The notes under the pieces were generated by a model. It was not told the DNA's origin. It saw only the letters and a list, made by a program, of their open reading frames with translations, and searched no databases. DNA of 64,000 nucleotides from Christensenella sp. UBA7703. Its GTDB lineage: Bacteria; Bacillota; Clostridia; Christensenellales; CAG-138. Position numbers and translations under genes: made by a program. The first letter of the stretch is position 1, and every line of letters starts with the position of its first letter. The stretch is from assembly GCA_002482505.1 (NCBI GenBank), contig DLGD01000014.1:86618-150617 (forward strand), in the 5' to 3' direction. Shown piece by piece: positions 8,825 to 16,831 of this stretch.

Positions 8825-9541
8825 ATGATCCTATTACCTGCAATTGATTTATACGAAAAAAAGGCGGTACGCCTCTATAAGGGCGAATACTCCAAGATGA
8901 CCGTCTACAGCGAAGACCCGCCAAAGCTGGCGCAGGAGTTCCGCGAGGCGGGCGCAGAGTGGCTGCACATGGTCGATCTGGAAGGCGCACGGTGCGGTGG
9001 CACGCCAAACTTTGACATCGCGGCAAAGATCATTCGCACAAGCGGGCTCTCCGTGGAACTCGGCGGCGGCATTCGGGACGAGGAGACCGTGCTGCGCTAT
9101 CTTGACGCGGGCGTGAACCGCGTGATCCTTGGCACGGCAGCCGCCAGTAACATCCACTTTGTCGCAGACATGGTCGCAAAATACGGCTCCGCCATCGCGG
9201 TCGGGGTCGATCTGCGGGATGGCATGGTCGCGGTCAAGGGCTGGACGGAGATGACGGGGCTAAGCGGCATGGACTACTGCAAGAGCCTCGAGGAGATCGG
9301 TGTTCGCACCGTGATCTGCACAGATATCTCGCGGGACGGCGCCATGGCGGGCGCAAACCGCGCGCTGTATGCTGAGCTTATGGCAAGCAGCAAGATGCGC
9401 TTCATCGCTTCCGGCGGGGTAAGCTCGCTGGAAGACATCCGCGCGCTCAAAGAACTTGGCCTCTACGGCGCAATCGTCGGCAAGGCGTATTATACGGGAG
9501 CGGTCAAGCTTGCAGAAGCAATCGCGGAGGCAAACGCATGA
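8825..9541 (+). CDS. hisA: Phosphoribosylformimino-AICAR-phosphate (ProFAR) isomerase
   Basis: 238 aa TIM-barrel. N-terminal ILLPAIDLYEKKAVRLYKGE carries the first catalytic Asp; the two phosphate-binding halves appear as VELGGGIRDEE and FIASGGVSSLEDI, and CTDISRDGAMAG carries the second Asp. It opens the ribose ring of ProFAR to give PRFAR for HisFH. The ATG at 8825 follows an AGGAAT-type site; the end overlaps hisF by ATGA. Confidence 0.96.
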   Translation: MILLPAIDLYEKKAVRLYKGEYSKMTVYSEDPPKLAQEFREAGAEWLHMVDLEGARCGGTPNFDIAAKIIRTSGLSVELGGGIRDEETVLRYLDAGVNRVILGTAAASNIHFVADMVAKYGSAIAVGVDLRDGMVAVKGWTEMTGLSGMDYCKSLEEIGVRTVICTDISRDGAMAGANRALYAELMASSKMRFIASGGVSSLEDIRALKELGLYGAIVGKAYYTGAVKLAEAIAEANA

Positions 9542-10299
9542 TTACGAAGCGGATTATTCCGTGCCTAGATGTCAAGGACGGTCGCGTGGTCAAGGGGGTC
9601 AACTTCCTCGGTCTCAACGATGTCTCTGATCCGGTCAAACTCGGGCAATACTATAGCGACAACGGCGCGGACGAACTGGTGTTTTACGACATCACCGCGA
9701 GCGCGGAAGGACGCGCGCTGTTTACGGACATCCTCACACACGTGGCGGAGACGATCTTCATTCCGCTCACGGTCGGCGGCGGCATCAACACCCTCGATGA
9801 CTTTGACCGCGTGCTCAAATGTGGCGCAGACAAGGTCAGCGTCAACAGCGGTGCGATCCGAAACCCCGCGCTGATCGGCGAGGCTGCCAAGCGCTATGGC
9901 GATCAATGCGTGGTGCTCTCGGTCGACGTCAAGCGCGTGGTTGGTCAGTTTCGCGTGTTTGCCAAAGGCGGGCGCGAGGACACCGGGCTGGATGCGCTTA
10001 CTTGGATCAAGCGCGGCGTGGAGCAGGGAGCAGGGGAGATCGTGCTCAACTCGATCGATACCGACGGCGTGAAGCGGGGGTTTGACCTCGAGATGCTCTC
10101 CGCCGTGTGCGAATTGGTCAATGTGCCGGTGATCGCTTCCGGCGGCGCGGGCGGCATTCCGGATTTTGTAACGTTGTTTACCGCGCTTCCCAAGGTGGAC
10201 GCGGGGCTTGCCGCCTCGATTTTCCACTTTGGCGAGGTGCAGATCAAAGACCTCAAGCAGGCGCTGCATGAGGCGGGCATACCGGTGCGGAGGGTTTGA
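9538..10299 (+). CDS. hisF: Imidazole glycerol phosphate synthase, cyclase subunit
   Basis: 253 aa TIM-barrel paralogue of HisA. Motifs: KRIIPCLDVKDGRVVKGVNF with the catalytic Asp, ELVFYDITAS, IPLTVGGGI, LNSIDTDGVKRGFD with the second catalytic Asp, and VIASGGAGG. It uses ammonia from HisH to turn PRFAR into imidazole glycerol phosphate and AICAR. The AICAR by-product links this operon to the IMP cyclohydrolase gene downstream. Confidence 0.97.
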   Translation: MITKRIIPCLDVKDGRVVKGVNFLGLNDVSDPVKLGQYYSDNGADELVFYDITASAEGRALFTDILTHVAETIFIPLTVGGGINTLDDFDRVLKCGADKVSVNSGAIRNPALIGEAAKRYGDQCVVLSVDVKRVVGQFRVFAKGGREDTGLDALTWIKRGVEQGAGEIVLNSIDTDGVKRGFDLEMLSAVCELVNVPVIASGGAGGIPDFVTLFTALPKVDAGLAASIFHFGEVQIKDLKQALHEAGIPVRRV

Positions 10300-10301
10300 A
10301 C

Positions 10302-10949
10302 ATGCTGGAGATCGAAAAACTGAAATTTGATGCAAACGGGCTGATTCCCGCGATCGTGACCGACACCGAGACCAAGCAGGTGCTCATGATGGCGTATATG
10401 AACGCGGAAAGCCTGCGCATTTCAATGGAAGAAGGGCGCACGTGCTTCTGGTCCCGCTCGCGGCAGGAACTCTGGCGCAAGGGCGAAACCAGCGGAAATG
10501 TGCAGCAGATCGTATCGATCACGGCGGACTGCGACGCGGACACGCTGCTCGTTGAGGTGCGAAAGAGCGGCCCCGCCTGCCACACGGGATCTACGAGTTG
10601 CTTCTTTCAACCCGTTTTTGAAGGCGAAGCGGAAATAGGGTTTCAATATGAAGACCTCTTTGAGATGCTGCGCGGCAGAAAAGCAAACCCGAAGGAAGGC
10701 AGCTATACCACCTATCTCTTCGAAAAAGGGCTGGATAAAATCCTGAAAAAGGTCGGGGAGGAGACCACGGAGGTCATCCTCGCCGCCAAAGATCGCGACA
10801 AAGCAAATACGGTTTATGAAATCGGCGATTTGATGTATCATTGTATGGTACTGATGATCGAATCCGGCATTGAACTGAGCGATATCCGGCGCGAGATGGC
10901 ATCCCGCCACGTGATTGACCGCAAGGTCAAACAGGAGAAGATGGCCTAG
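10302..10949 (+). CDS. hisIE: Bifunctional phosphoribosyl-AMP cyclohydrolase / phosphoribosyl-ATP pyrophosphatase
   Basis: 215 aa fusion. The N-terminal HisI domain has MMAYMNAESL, FWSRSRQELWRKGETSGN, the metal-binding DCDADTLL and CHTGSTSCFF. The C-terminal HisE domain (about residues 115-215) has TTYLFEKGLDKILKKVGEETTEVILAAK and the YEIGDLMYHCMVLM helix of MazG-like pyrophosphatases. It performs steps 2 and 3 of the pathway. I start at ATG 10302; a TTG two codons upstream overlaps the hisF stop and is less likely. Confidence 0.95.
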   Translation: MLEIEKLKFDANGLIPAIVTDTETKQVLMMAYMNAESLRISMEEGRTCFWSRSRQELWRKGETSGNVQQIVSITADCDADTLLVEVRKSGPACHTGSTSCFFQPVFEGEAEIGFQYEDLFEMLRGRKANPKEGSYTTYLFEKGLDKILKKVGEETTEVILAAKDRDKANTVYEIGDLMYHCMVLMIESGIELSDIRREMASRHVIDRKVKQEKMA

Positions 10950-10982
10950 CGGACAGCAACACAAACAGGAGATCAATAATCT

Positions 10983-11810
10983 GTGTTTCAACAAAACTTA
11001 CATACCCACAGTATTTTCGACGATGGACAGAACACGCTGGAAGAGATGACTCTTGCGGCAAAGAAAGCCGGACTGACTTCGATTGGCTTCAGCGTGCATA
11101 CGCCGATGCCGTTTGAAGATGGTTGGGGCTGGACAATCTCCAAAGAGCGTTTGCCGGAATACAAAGCGGAAGTGCGCCGGCTGAATGAACAATATCGCGG
11201 TGTGATAGATGTATATTGCGGCGCGGAATGGGAAATGCTCTCCGACAAGGAATTCTCCGGGTATGAATACGTGATCGGATCGATGCACCATATCCTTTGG
11301 GAAGGCGAAGCATACAGCGTGGATGCGGCGGCGGAGCATTCCGCACGCTATCTGGAACGCGTATTTCACGGCGATACCGAAACGGCAGCGGAAGCTTATT
11401 TTCAGCAGTATGAAGCGCTGGCAGCGGTGGAAGAGGTCGATATCGTCGGGCATTTTGATTTGCTGACCAAGTTTAATGAGCAGCTTCGGCTCTATAATCC
11501 CGAATCCGCGCGCTTTCAAAAGGCGGCGGAATACGCCATGGACGCGCTGATTGCGAAAGGAAAGATTTTCGAAATCAACACCGGCGCAATCTCGCGCGGA
11601 TACCGCACCACGCCGTATCCTTCGAAAACGTTGCTTGAAAAACTCCATGCGCGCGGGGCAAGGGTTACGATCAGCGCGGACGCGCACCAGACGCAGGATA
11701 TTGCGTTTGGGTTTGCGGAAGCGGAGGCGCTTGCGCGCGCCTGCGGCTATCGCGAAGCGTGGCGGTTTGGCGGAACGGACTTTGTTGCGGTGCCGTTGGG
11801 AGAAGAATAA
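10983..11810 (+). CDS. hisK: Histidinol-phosphatase, PHP family
   Basis: 275 aa metal-dependent PHP phosphatase. Metal ligands are visible in NLHTHSIFDDGQNT (HxH), GFSVHTPMP, GAEWEML, GSMHHI, VDIVGHFDL and the C-terminal SADAHQTQDI. It removes phosphate from histidinol phosphate, the one step not covered by the rest of the operon. The start is GTG at 10983 after an AACAGGAGATC ribosome site, 33 nt after hisIE. Confidence 0.9.
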   Translation: MFQQNLHTHSIFDDGQNTLEEMTLAAKKAGLTSIGFSVHTPMPFEDGWGWTISKERLPEYKAEVRRLNEQYRGVIDVYCGAEWEMLSDKEFSGYEYVIGSMHHILWEGEAYSVDAAAEHSARYLERVFHGDTETAAEAYFQQYEALAAVEEVDIVGHFDLLTKFNEQLRLYNPESARFQKAAEYAMDALIAKGKIFEINTGAISRGYRTTPYPSKTLLEKLHARGARVTISADAHQTQDIAFGFAEAEALARACGYREAWRFGGTDFVAVPLGEE

Positions 11811-11866
11811 CGGCACAGATGTGCTTGCCGGAAAGGCATTCCAACCAGAACCGTCAGGAGGCTCAC

Positions 11867-12559
11867 ATGGTCTCGATTGCAGAAGCACTCTCCAGTAACA
11901 CCTACCCCGGGCGGGGAATCCTGCTTGGCAGCATCGAAGGCCAGGCAGCCGTCGCCTATTTTTTGACGGGACGCAGCGAAAACAGCCGAAACCGCGTGTT
12001 TCGTGAGGAGGAGGATTCGCTTTTGATTCTTCCTTTTGATGAGAGTAAGGTGACGGACCCGAAGCTGATCTTCTATACGCCTGTGCGCGTTTGCAACGAC
12101 ACCATCGTTGTCACCAACGGAGACCACACGGAGACGGTTTGCGAGAGCTTGAAGGCGGGGCATTCGTTTCAGTATGCGATGAGCGCGCGCTGCTATGAGC
12201 CGGACGCGCCGAACTATACGCCGCGTATCGCGGGACTGGTACTACCGACGGGACGCTATACCCTTGGAATCGTGAAAAAAGAAGAGGATGCGGTCGATTG
12301 TCGGCGAAAATATTGGAGCTATGACCCAAAGGCGAACAACGCGCACCTCATCCACACCTACCAAAGCGATGGCGATCCGTTGCCGCCATTTTCCGGCGAC
12401 CCGCGCGAACTCTATATCGAGGGAACTGCGCAATCGCTTGCGGACGAGATCTGGCGCGCGCTGGACGCACAAAACCGAGTCTCGCTCTACGTGCGCTTCA
12501 CCGACCTTTCGAACGGCAGGTTCACGAGTGCAGTGAAAAACGCAAGGCTGGGGGATTGA
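11867..12559 (+). CDS. IMP cyclohydrolase (PurO-like)
   Basis: 230 aa. The N-terminal NTYPGRGILLGSIEG followed by YFLTGRSENSRNRVF is the hallmark of the IMP_cyclohyd family first defined by archaeal PurO, which closes the ring of formyl-AICAR to make IMP. It starts at ATG 11867 behind CAGGAGG, 56 nt after the phosphatase gene and on the same strand, so it is probably the last gene of the histidine transcript. Its place there makes sense because HisFH releases AICAR, which becomes IMP after formylation. No AICAR formyltransferase is in the window. Confidence 0.85.
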   Translation: MVSIAEALSSNTYPGRGILLGSIEGQAAVAYFLTGRSENSRNRVFREEEDSLLILPFDESKVTDPKLIFYTPVRVCNDTIVVTNGDHTETVCESLKAGHSFQYAMSARCYEPDAPNYTPRIAGLVLPTGRYTLGIVKKEEDAVDCRRKYWSYDPKANNAHLIHTYQSDGDPLPPFSGDPRELYIEGTAQSLADEIWRALDAQNRVSLYVRFTDLSNGRFTSAVKNARLGD

Positions 12560-12579
12560 CCGCAAACCCCAAAACGCGA

Positions 12580-12612
12580 AAGCCGCTGGTTGCACGCCGG
12601 CGGCTTGTTTGC
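12580..12612 (+). terminator. Possible weak terminator after the IMP cyclohydrolase gene
   Basis: AAGCCGC and GCGGCTT can pair across a 13-nt loop, followed by TGTTTGCTCT. The U-tract is poor. It sits between convergent genes. Confidence 0.35.
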
Positions 12613-12633
12613 TCTCATGTTTTGGACGGAGGA

Positions 12634-13710
12634 TCAGTTCGTTTCGTAGATATGGCGAATCTCTTCCGCACAATGGAAGAATGCATCGCACAACGCGGGG
12701 TTAAACTGTGTTCCGCACTCGCGGCGCAACTCCAGCATGCTCTCTTCGTGCGTCAGCGCCGGCTTATAAGGACGCTCATTCCGCAGCGCGTCGTAGACAT
12801 CGCAGATGGCCACAATCTGCGCAGAGAGCGGAATCTCATCGCCCTTTAGTCCGTTGGGATAGCCTTTTCCGTCCCAGCGCTCGTGATGCGAAAGCGCGAT
12901 ATCAGTCGTCATCTGGTAGATGCGGCTGCTTTGCAGATGCGGCAGTGTCTGCTCAATCGTTTCCACACCGATGGAGGTGTGTTTTTTGACCTCGTCGAAC
13001 TCCTCTCGCGTGAGCTTTCCGGGCTTGAGCAGAATGCTGTCGGGAATGCTAACCTTGCCGATGTCGTGAAGCAGGCAGGCTTGCTGCAGCATATGGATAA
13101 AATCATAGGTCAGGCTCTGGCTGTAAACGCTGTTGAAGGAGAGCACGCTTGCCACAACCCGGCAGGATTCACAAAGACGCTTTAAGTGGAGGCTTGCGGC
13201 TGCATCCTGCGTTTCCGCCAAGTGGACAAGCGAACTCACCGCGCCCCAAAGCACGTCCGCCGACTCGTTAAATTTCACTGCGGCTTCATCGCCCGAACTG
13301 TCCCGGCAAAGCGAAAGCTCTTTCTCGACCTCCCAGCGGCCGGTGATATCCTCCGCCGTACAACTCAAAAACAGCACCTCGCCGGTTTCCTTGAGCGTTG
13401 GGGTCATGACAATGCGAAGAAGTCGCTTATTCCCATAAGAGTCAGTCCGCCAGACTTCGCTCTCGCTCGGTCGACGGGTTTCAACGGTGTTGCGAATTTG
13501 CGTGATGGCAACCGCCGCCTCTGGCTGCGAAAGCACGCTCTCGATTGGCTGGAGCTCAATTTCGCCGCGCGGCTTCCCCAAAAACTCGGCGTGCGCTGTG
13601 TTGACGCGGCCATAGATACAGGAATAGGACATCTGCCAAATTTGTGTTGGTATGGTGTCCATTACTACTTCCAGTGTGGCAGGCGTAATGTCCGGCGCGG
13701 TCTTCGTCAT
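12634..13710 (-). CDS. PAS domain / HD-GYP protein, probable c-di-GMP phosphodiesterase
   Basis: 358 aa. N-terminal PAS-like sensor domain (about residues 12-125, ending in FLSCTAEDITGRWEVEKE). The C-terminal HD-GYP domain has LLHDIGKVSIPDSILLKPGKL, the second histidine in ALSHHERWDGKGYPNGLKG (the GYP loop) and ICDVYDALRNERPYK. HD-GYP enzymes hydrolyse cyclic di-GMP to GMP. No membrane segment is seen, so it is cytosolic. The ATG at 13710 is preferred because GTAAGGAG precedes it. It is divergent from a synthase with a PilZ domain, so the two genes probably lower and sense the same second messenger. Confidence 0.88.
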   Translation of the reverse strand: MTKTAPDITPATLEVVMDTIPTQIWQMSYSCIYGRVNTAHAEFLGKPRGEIELQPIESVLSQPEAAVAITQIRNTVETRRPSESEVWRTDSYGNKRLLRIVMTPTLKETGEVLFLSCTAEDITGRWEVEKELSLCRDSSGDEAAVKFNESADVLWGAVSSLVHLAETQDAAASLHLKRLCESCRVVASVLSFNSVYSQSLTYDFIHMLQQACLLHDIGKVSIPDSILLKPGKLTREEFDEVKKHTSIGVETIEQTLPHLQSSRIYQMTTDIALSHHERWDGKGYPNGLKGDEIPLSAQIVAICDVYDALRNERPYKPALTHEESMLELRRECGTQFNPALCDAFFHCAEEIRHIYETN

Positions 13711-14150
13711 GGCAAACTCCTTACATTCGGATTCAGCGTATGTCACGCAGCAACAAGAATAGAGATCGATTTATTTCTGTATGTGATGTAATTTATCGCG
13801 AAAAAGGTGTTAAACAAATCAATATTATAGCATTAAGAATAATACTAGATTACATGAAAGTCAACTTTACGGTTGGAAACGTGTGATATTTCTTGCTAAT
13901 TTTCTACTATTGTGCCATGATGAATACAATAAGAAGAAACTATTAATGACGGTATATTACATTGTGCATTTATCACTGTTTCTTGTGTGGTGCCGTAATA
14001 TGATCTGTACAGTAAATGCTCCCGGCCAGCGTTGGTTTCTTGCGAAAAAGCAGATTCCGAGCGAGAGCGGTGCGGTGGATCTTACTTACGCCGTGAACCA
14101 GTAGCAAAGTGATGCGGATATGTGAAGGCCGAAGGGTCACGTGCAAACGC

Positions 14151-14178
14151 TTGATTTAGCCAAATAGCGCGGTATAAG
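14151..14178 (+). promoter_or_regulatory. Possible upstream promoter of the PilZ synthase gene
   Basis: TTGATT (14151-14156), 16-nt spacer, TATAAG (14173-14178). Weaker than the promoter that follows it. Confidence 0.4.
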
Positions 14179-14204
14179 TATGTGATACATATAGAAATGC
14201 CGCG

Positions 14205-14233
14205 TTGACAGGATACAAGATACCCCCTAAAAT
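14205..14233 (+). promoter_or_regulatory. SigA-type promoter of the PilZ synthase gene
   Basis: Perfect TTGACA (14205-14210), 17-nt spacer, TAAAAT (14228-14233). This predicts a leader of about 100 nt that includes an imperfect hairpin TGTAACGAA/TTCGTCACA. Confidence 0.75.
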
Positions 14234-14340
14234 GAACCTATGGCATGATACAATTGATTTGTGCGAAAGCAAAAAACGTGTAACGAAATTCGTCACATTG
14301 CAACCGATCGGGAACATCGAAGAAGCAGGAGGGCAAACAG

Positions 14341-16650
14341 ATGGGCAAGCTGTTTCAGAATAAAAAGTTTCAAAACGCGATGTTCTTTTTCGCGACGCTG
14401 ACATCGATCATCTATCTGGTGTGGCGCGCGGTGTTTACGTTGCCGTTTCAAAGCGGAATCGTCGCAATCATCTTCGGTATTCTGCTCTTGGTGAGCGAGA
14501 TCACCTCCGCGCTCGGCACGTTTGAACTCTATTATCGAAAAAACCGCTCCAACAAAGTCGATCTGACTTTGCCGGAGATTCCAAAGAGCTGGTATCCGGA
14601 TGTGGACGTGATTGTCGCGACCCATAACGAGCCGGTCGAGCTGCTCTATAAAACCGTGAACGCCTTGACCTACATGGACTATCCGGACAAGAGCAAGGTG
14701 CATATCTATATTGCGGACGACGGAAACCGCCCGGCGATGGCAAAGCTTGCGCAACAGTTTGGTGTGGGGTATTTCCCGCTTTCGAACAATAAGGAAGCCA
14801 AGAGTGGAAATCTCAACAACGCGCTTCGCCAGACAAAGTCCCCGCTGGTTGCAACCTTTGACGCGGATATGATCGCGCGCAAGGAGTTTTTGATGGAGAC
14901 GGTGCCGTATTTCTTCCTCCCGCGTATGTGGCATGAAGGGAAGACGTGGCGGCTTCGCAGTCAAGATGAGATCGACCCGAATTTCAAGATCGGCTTCATT
15001 CAAACCCCGCAGAGCTTCTACAACCCGGACTTATTCCAGTTTAACCTCTATGCGGAGCAGAACATCCCAAACGAGCAGGACTTTTTCTCCCGCGAGATCA
15101 ACGTGATGCGAAACAGCTCAAACGCCGTGGCCTATACCGGCAGCAACACGGTGATTGCACGGCAGGCGCTGGAAGAGATCGGCGGTTTTCCGACGGATAC
15201 GATCACAGAGGACTTTGAAACCGGCATCAAGATTCAGAGCAAGGGCTACACGACCTATTCTACGCTCCGCCCGCTGGCAAGCGGACTAGCGCCGACCAGC
15301 ATCAAGAGCATGGTGACCCAGCGCATCCGCTGGGCGCGCGGCGTGATTCAGTCCGTGCGCAACACGAAGATGCTCACCAACAAAAACCTTTCTTTGAGCG
15401 CGCGGATCAGCTACCTGCTGTCGTATTCCTACTGGTGGTCGTTCGGGCGTAGGCTTGTGTTTACCTTCGCGCCGATCATGTTTGCGTTGTTTAACCTGCA
15501 GGTTGTCAACACGACATTCTGGGAGATCATGGCGATCTGGGGACCGCAGTATATCTTCTATACGCTCGCGATTCGCTGCCTTTCCAGCGACACGCGAAAC
15601 CAGCGCTGGAACCAGATTATCGATACGATCCTTGCGCCGTTTATGGTGATTCCCGTGTTCCTCGAAACCATCGGCGTCAAGCAGCTCAAGTTCAAAGTAA
15701 CCGACAAGAGCAGCAGCAAGCCGCAGGACAGCAACCTCGTGTATATCATTCCGCAGTTGATCATGCTTGGCATGTCCATCGCGGGGTTGATTCGCTATCT
15801 TGGCGGAAAATACGGCATGGCGTTGTTCTTCAGCAGCTTTATCGCGTTCTGGTTGATTTTGAACATCACAAACCTGCTGTATGCGGTCTATTTTATGATG
15901 GGACGCAAAGCGTATCGTGCCAGCGAGCGCTTTGAGGCGGAGATCCCCGTTTCACTTTCCTATGGTGGCAAAACGTTTTGCGCGACGACGAAAAATATCT
16001 CGGAAGGCGGATTCCTCTTTACATTGGCACATCCAGCCTATTTGCCGGACGACGAACCGTTGGACTTTTTGCTAAAGAGTGATCGATACAGCGCAACCGT
16101 GCGCGGCAAAATTGTCTATATCACAAGTGCAGGCAACCAATGGCTCTATCATGTGCAGCTGGTGCCGGGCATGACGGAGCAGGATACGCGGGAGTATTTG
16201 CAGCTGGTCTACGACCGGCAGCATTCCCTGCCGAAATCGATGAATATCTGGGTGACTGCGTTTGACGATCTCGTCAACAACGCAAGCCAGCGTCTGGAAC
16301 GCCAGCGCTCGGAGATGCGCGCCCTGCCCCGTATCCAACTGGAGCGGGTTGTCCGCTTTGAAGAGGGGATTAGCGGGACTTTGATCGATTTCAACTTCAA
16401 GTTTGCGCTTCTGCGTGGATTGAGCGAGAGCGCGGAGAAGCTTACGCTGGCGCCGCGTGCCGGAATCCGTATTGAGTTGGAGAACAGCAACAAACCCATG
16501 ACGACACCCGGCGTTGTGCTCTATCGCGTGGTCAACTGGGAAGAGCTTGCGGGCAGCAAGGCGTTTCAAACCTTGCTGGAGGACTGGATCTTTGAGTATA
16601 ACCAAGGCACCGCAAAGCCCCGCCGTGCGAAAAAGCGGATGGCGATGTAG
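14341..16650 (+). CDS. BcsA-like processive glycosyltransferase with C-terminal PilZ domain
   Basis: 769 aa. Two N-terminal membrane segments (about 12-33 and 38-58) precede a GT2 domain with the full catalytic set: DDG at 126-128, DAD at 174-176, TED at 289-291 and QRIRW at 327-331. More membrane helices follow (about 372-520). The PilZ domain begins at R526-R530 (RASER, the RxxxR c-di-GMP motif) and has NxSxxG at N552-G557. This layout is that of c-di-GMP-activated synthases of cellulose-like polysaccharides. The region after PilZ (about 630-769) is unassigned. No bcsB, bcsZ or bcsC is nearby, as expected for a Gram-positive cell. The polymer is unknown. An AGGAGG site lies before ATG 14341. 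Confidence 0.9.
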   Translation: MGKLFQNKKFQNAMFFFATLTSIIYLVWRAVFTLPFQSGIVAIIFGILLLVSEITSALGTFELYYRKNRSNKVDLTLPEIPKSWYPDVDVIVATHNEPVELLYKTVNALTYMDYPDKSKVHIYIADDGNRPAMAKLAQQFGVGYFPLSNNKEAKSGNLNNALRQTKSPLVATFDADMIARKEFLMETVPYFFLPRMWHEGKTWRLRSQDEIDPNFKIGFIQTPQSFYNPDLFQFNLYAEQNIPNEQDFFSREINVMRNSSNAVAYTGSNTVIARQALEEIGGFPTDTITEDFETGIKIQSKGYTTYSTLRPLASGLAPTSIKSMVTQRIRWARGVIQSVRNTKMLTNKNLSLSARISYLLSYSYWWSFGRRLVFTFAPIMFALFNLQVVNTTFWEIMAIWGPQYIFYTLAIRCLSSDTRNQRWNQIIDTILAPFMVIPVFLETIGVKQLKFKVTDKSSSKPQDSNLVYIIPQLIMLGMSIAGLIRYLGGKYGMALFFSSFIAFWLILNITNLLYAVYFMMGRKAYRASERFEAEIPVSLSYGGKTFCATTKNISEGGFLFTLAHPAYLPDDEPLDFLLKSDRYSATVRGKIVYITSAGNQWLYHVQLVPGMTEQDTREYLQLVYDRQHSLPKSMNIWVTAFDDLVNNASQRLERQRSEMRALPRIQLERVVRFEEGISGTLIDFNFKFALLRGLSESAEKLTLAPRAGIRIELENSNKPMTTPGVVLYRVVNWEELAGSKAFQTLLEDWIFEYNQGTAKPRRAKKRMAM

Positions 16651-16672
16651 TGGGTTAGCAGATGTGTTTGAC

Positions 16673-16703
16673 AATCCTCCGCGGATCGGTTCCGCGGGGG
16701 ATT
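16673..16703 (+). terminator. Strong hairpin after the PilZ synthase gene
   Basis: A 13-bp stem AATCCTCCGCGGA/TCCGCGGGGGATT around a 5-nt loop, 22 nt after the stop codon. It has no U-tract, so it may be a processing or stability element rather than a classic terminator. Confidence 0.45.
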
Positions 16704-16831
16704 GCGTTCAAAAAAGATGAGTATTGCTGTTGAATGTGCGCATTCATTCGGCGATTTGAATTTGTTTCGTCTGCGACCGGATCGTTTGATTCCTTCGCGG
16801 TCAATCTAAAGAAGAGGAGCGTGTCGATCGA

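Larger units (their letters stand above)
13711..14340. other. 630-nt divergent intergenic region, no firm gene
   Basis: Separates the HD-GYP gene from the PilZ synthase gene. It contains the promoters of the synthase gene. A possible 73-codon ORF at 13883-14104 has no good ribosome site and an odd composition, so I do not call it. I compared the region by eye with the c-di-GMP riboswitch consensus and saw no match. The part between 13790 and 14100 is more AT-rich than its surroundings. Confidence 0.5.

Noticed and set aside
13883..14104. Possible 73-aa ORF in the HD-GYP/synthase intergenic region
   Set aside because: No ribosome site, odd amino-acid mix, and it ends before the promoters of the next gene.
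13711..14340. Cyclic di-GMP riboswitch upstream of the PilZ synthase gene
   Set aside because: Position would make sense, but I could not find the conserved core with its GAAA tetraloop and receptor.
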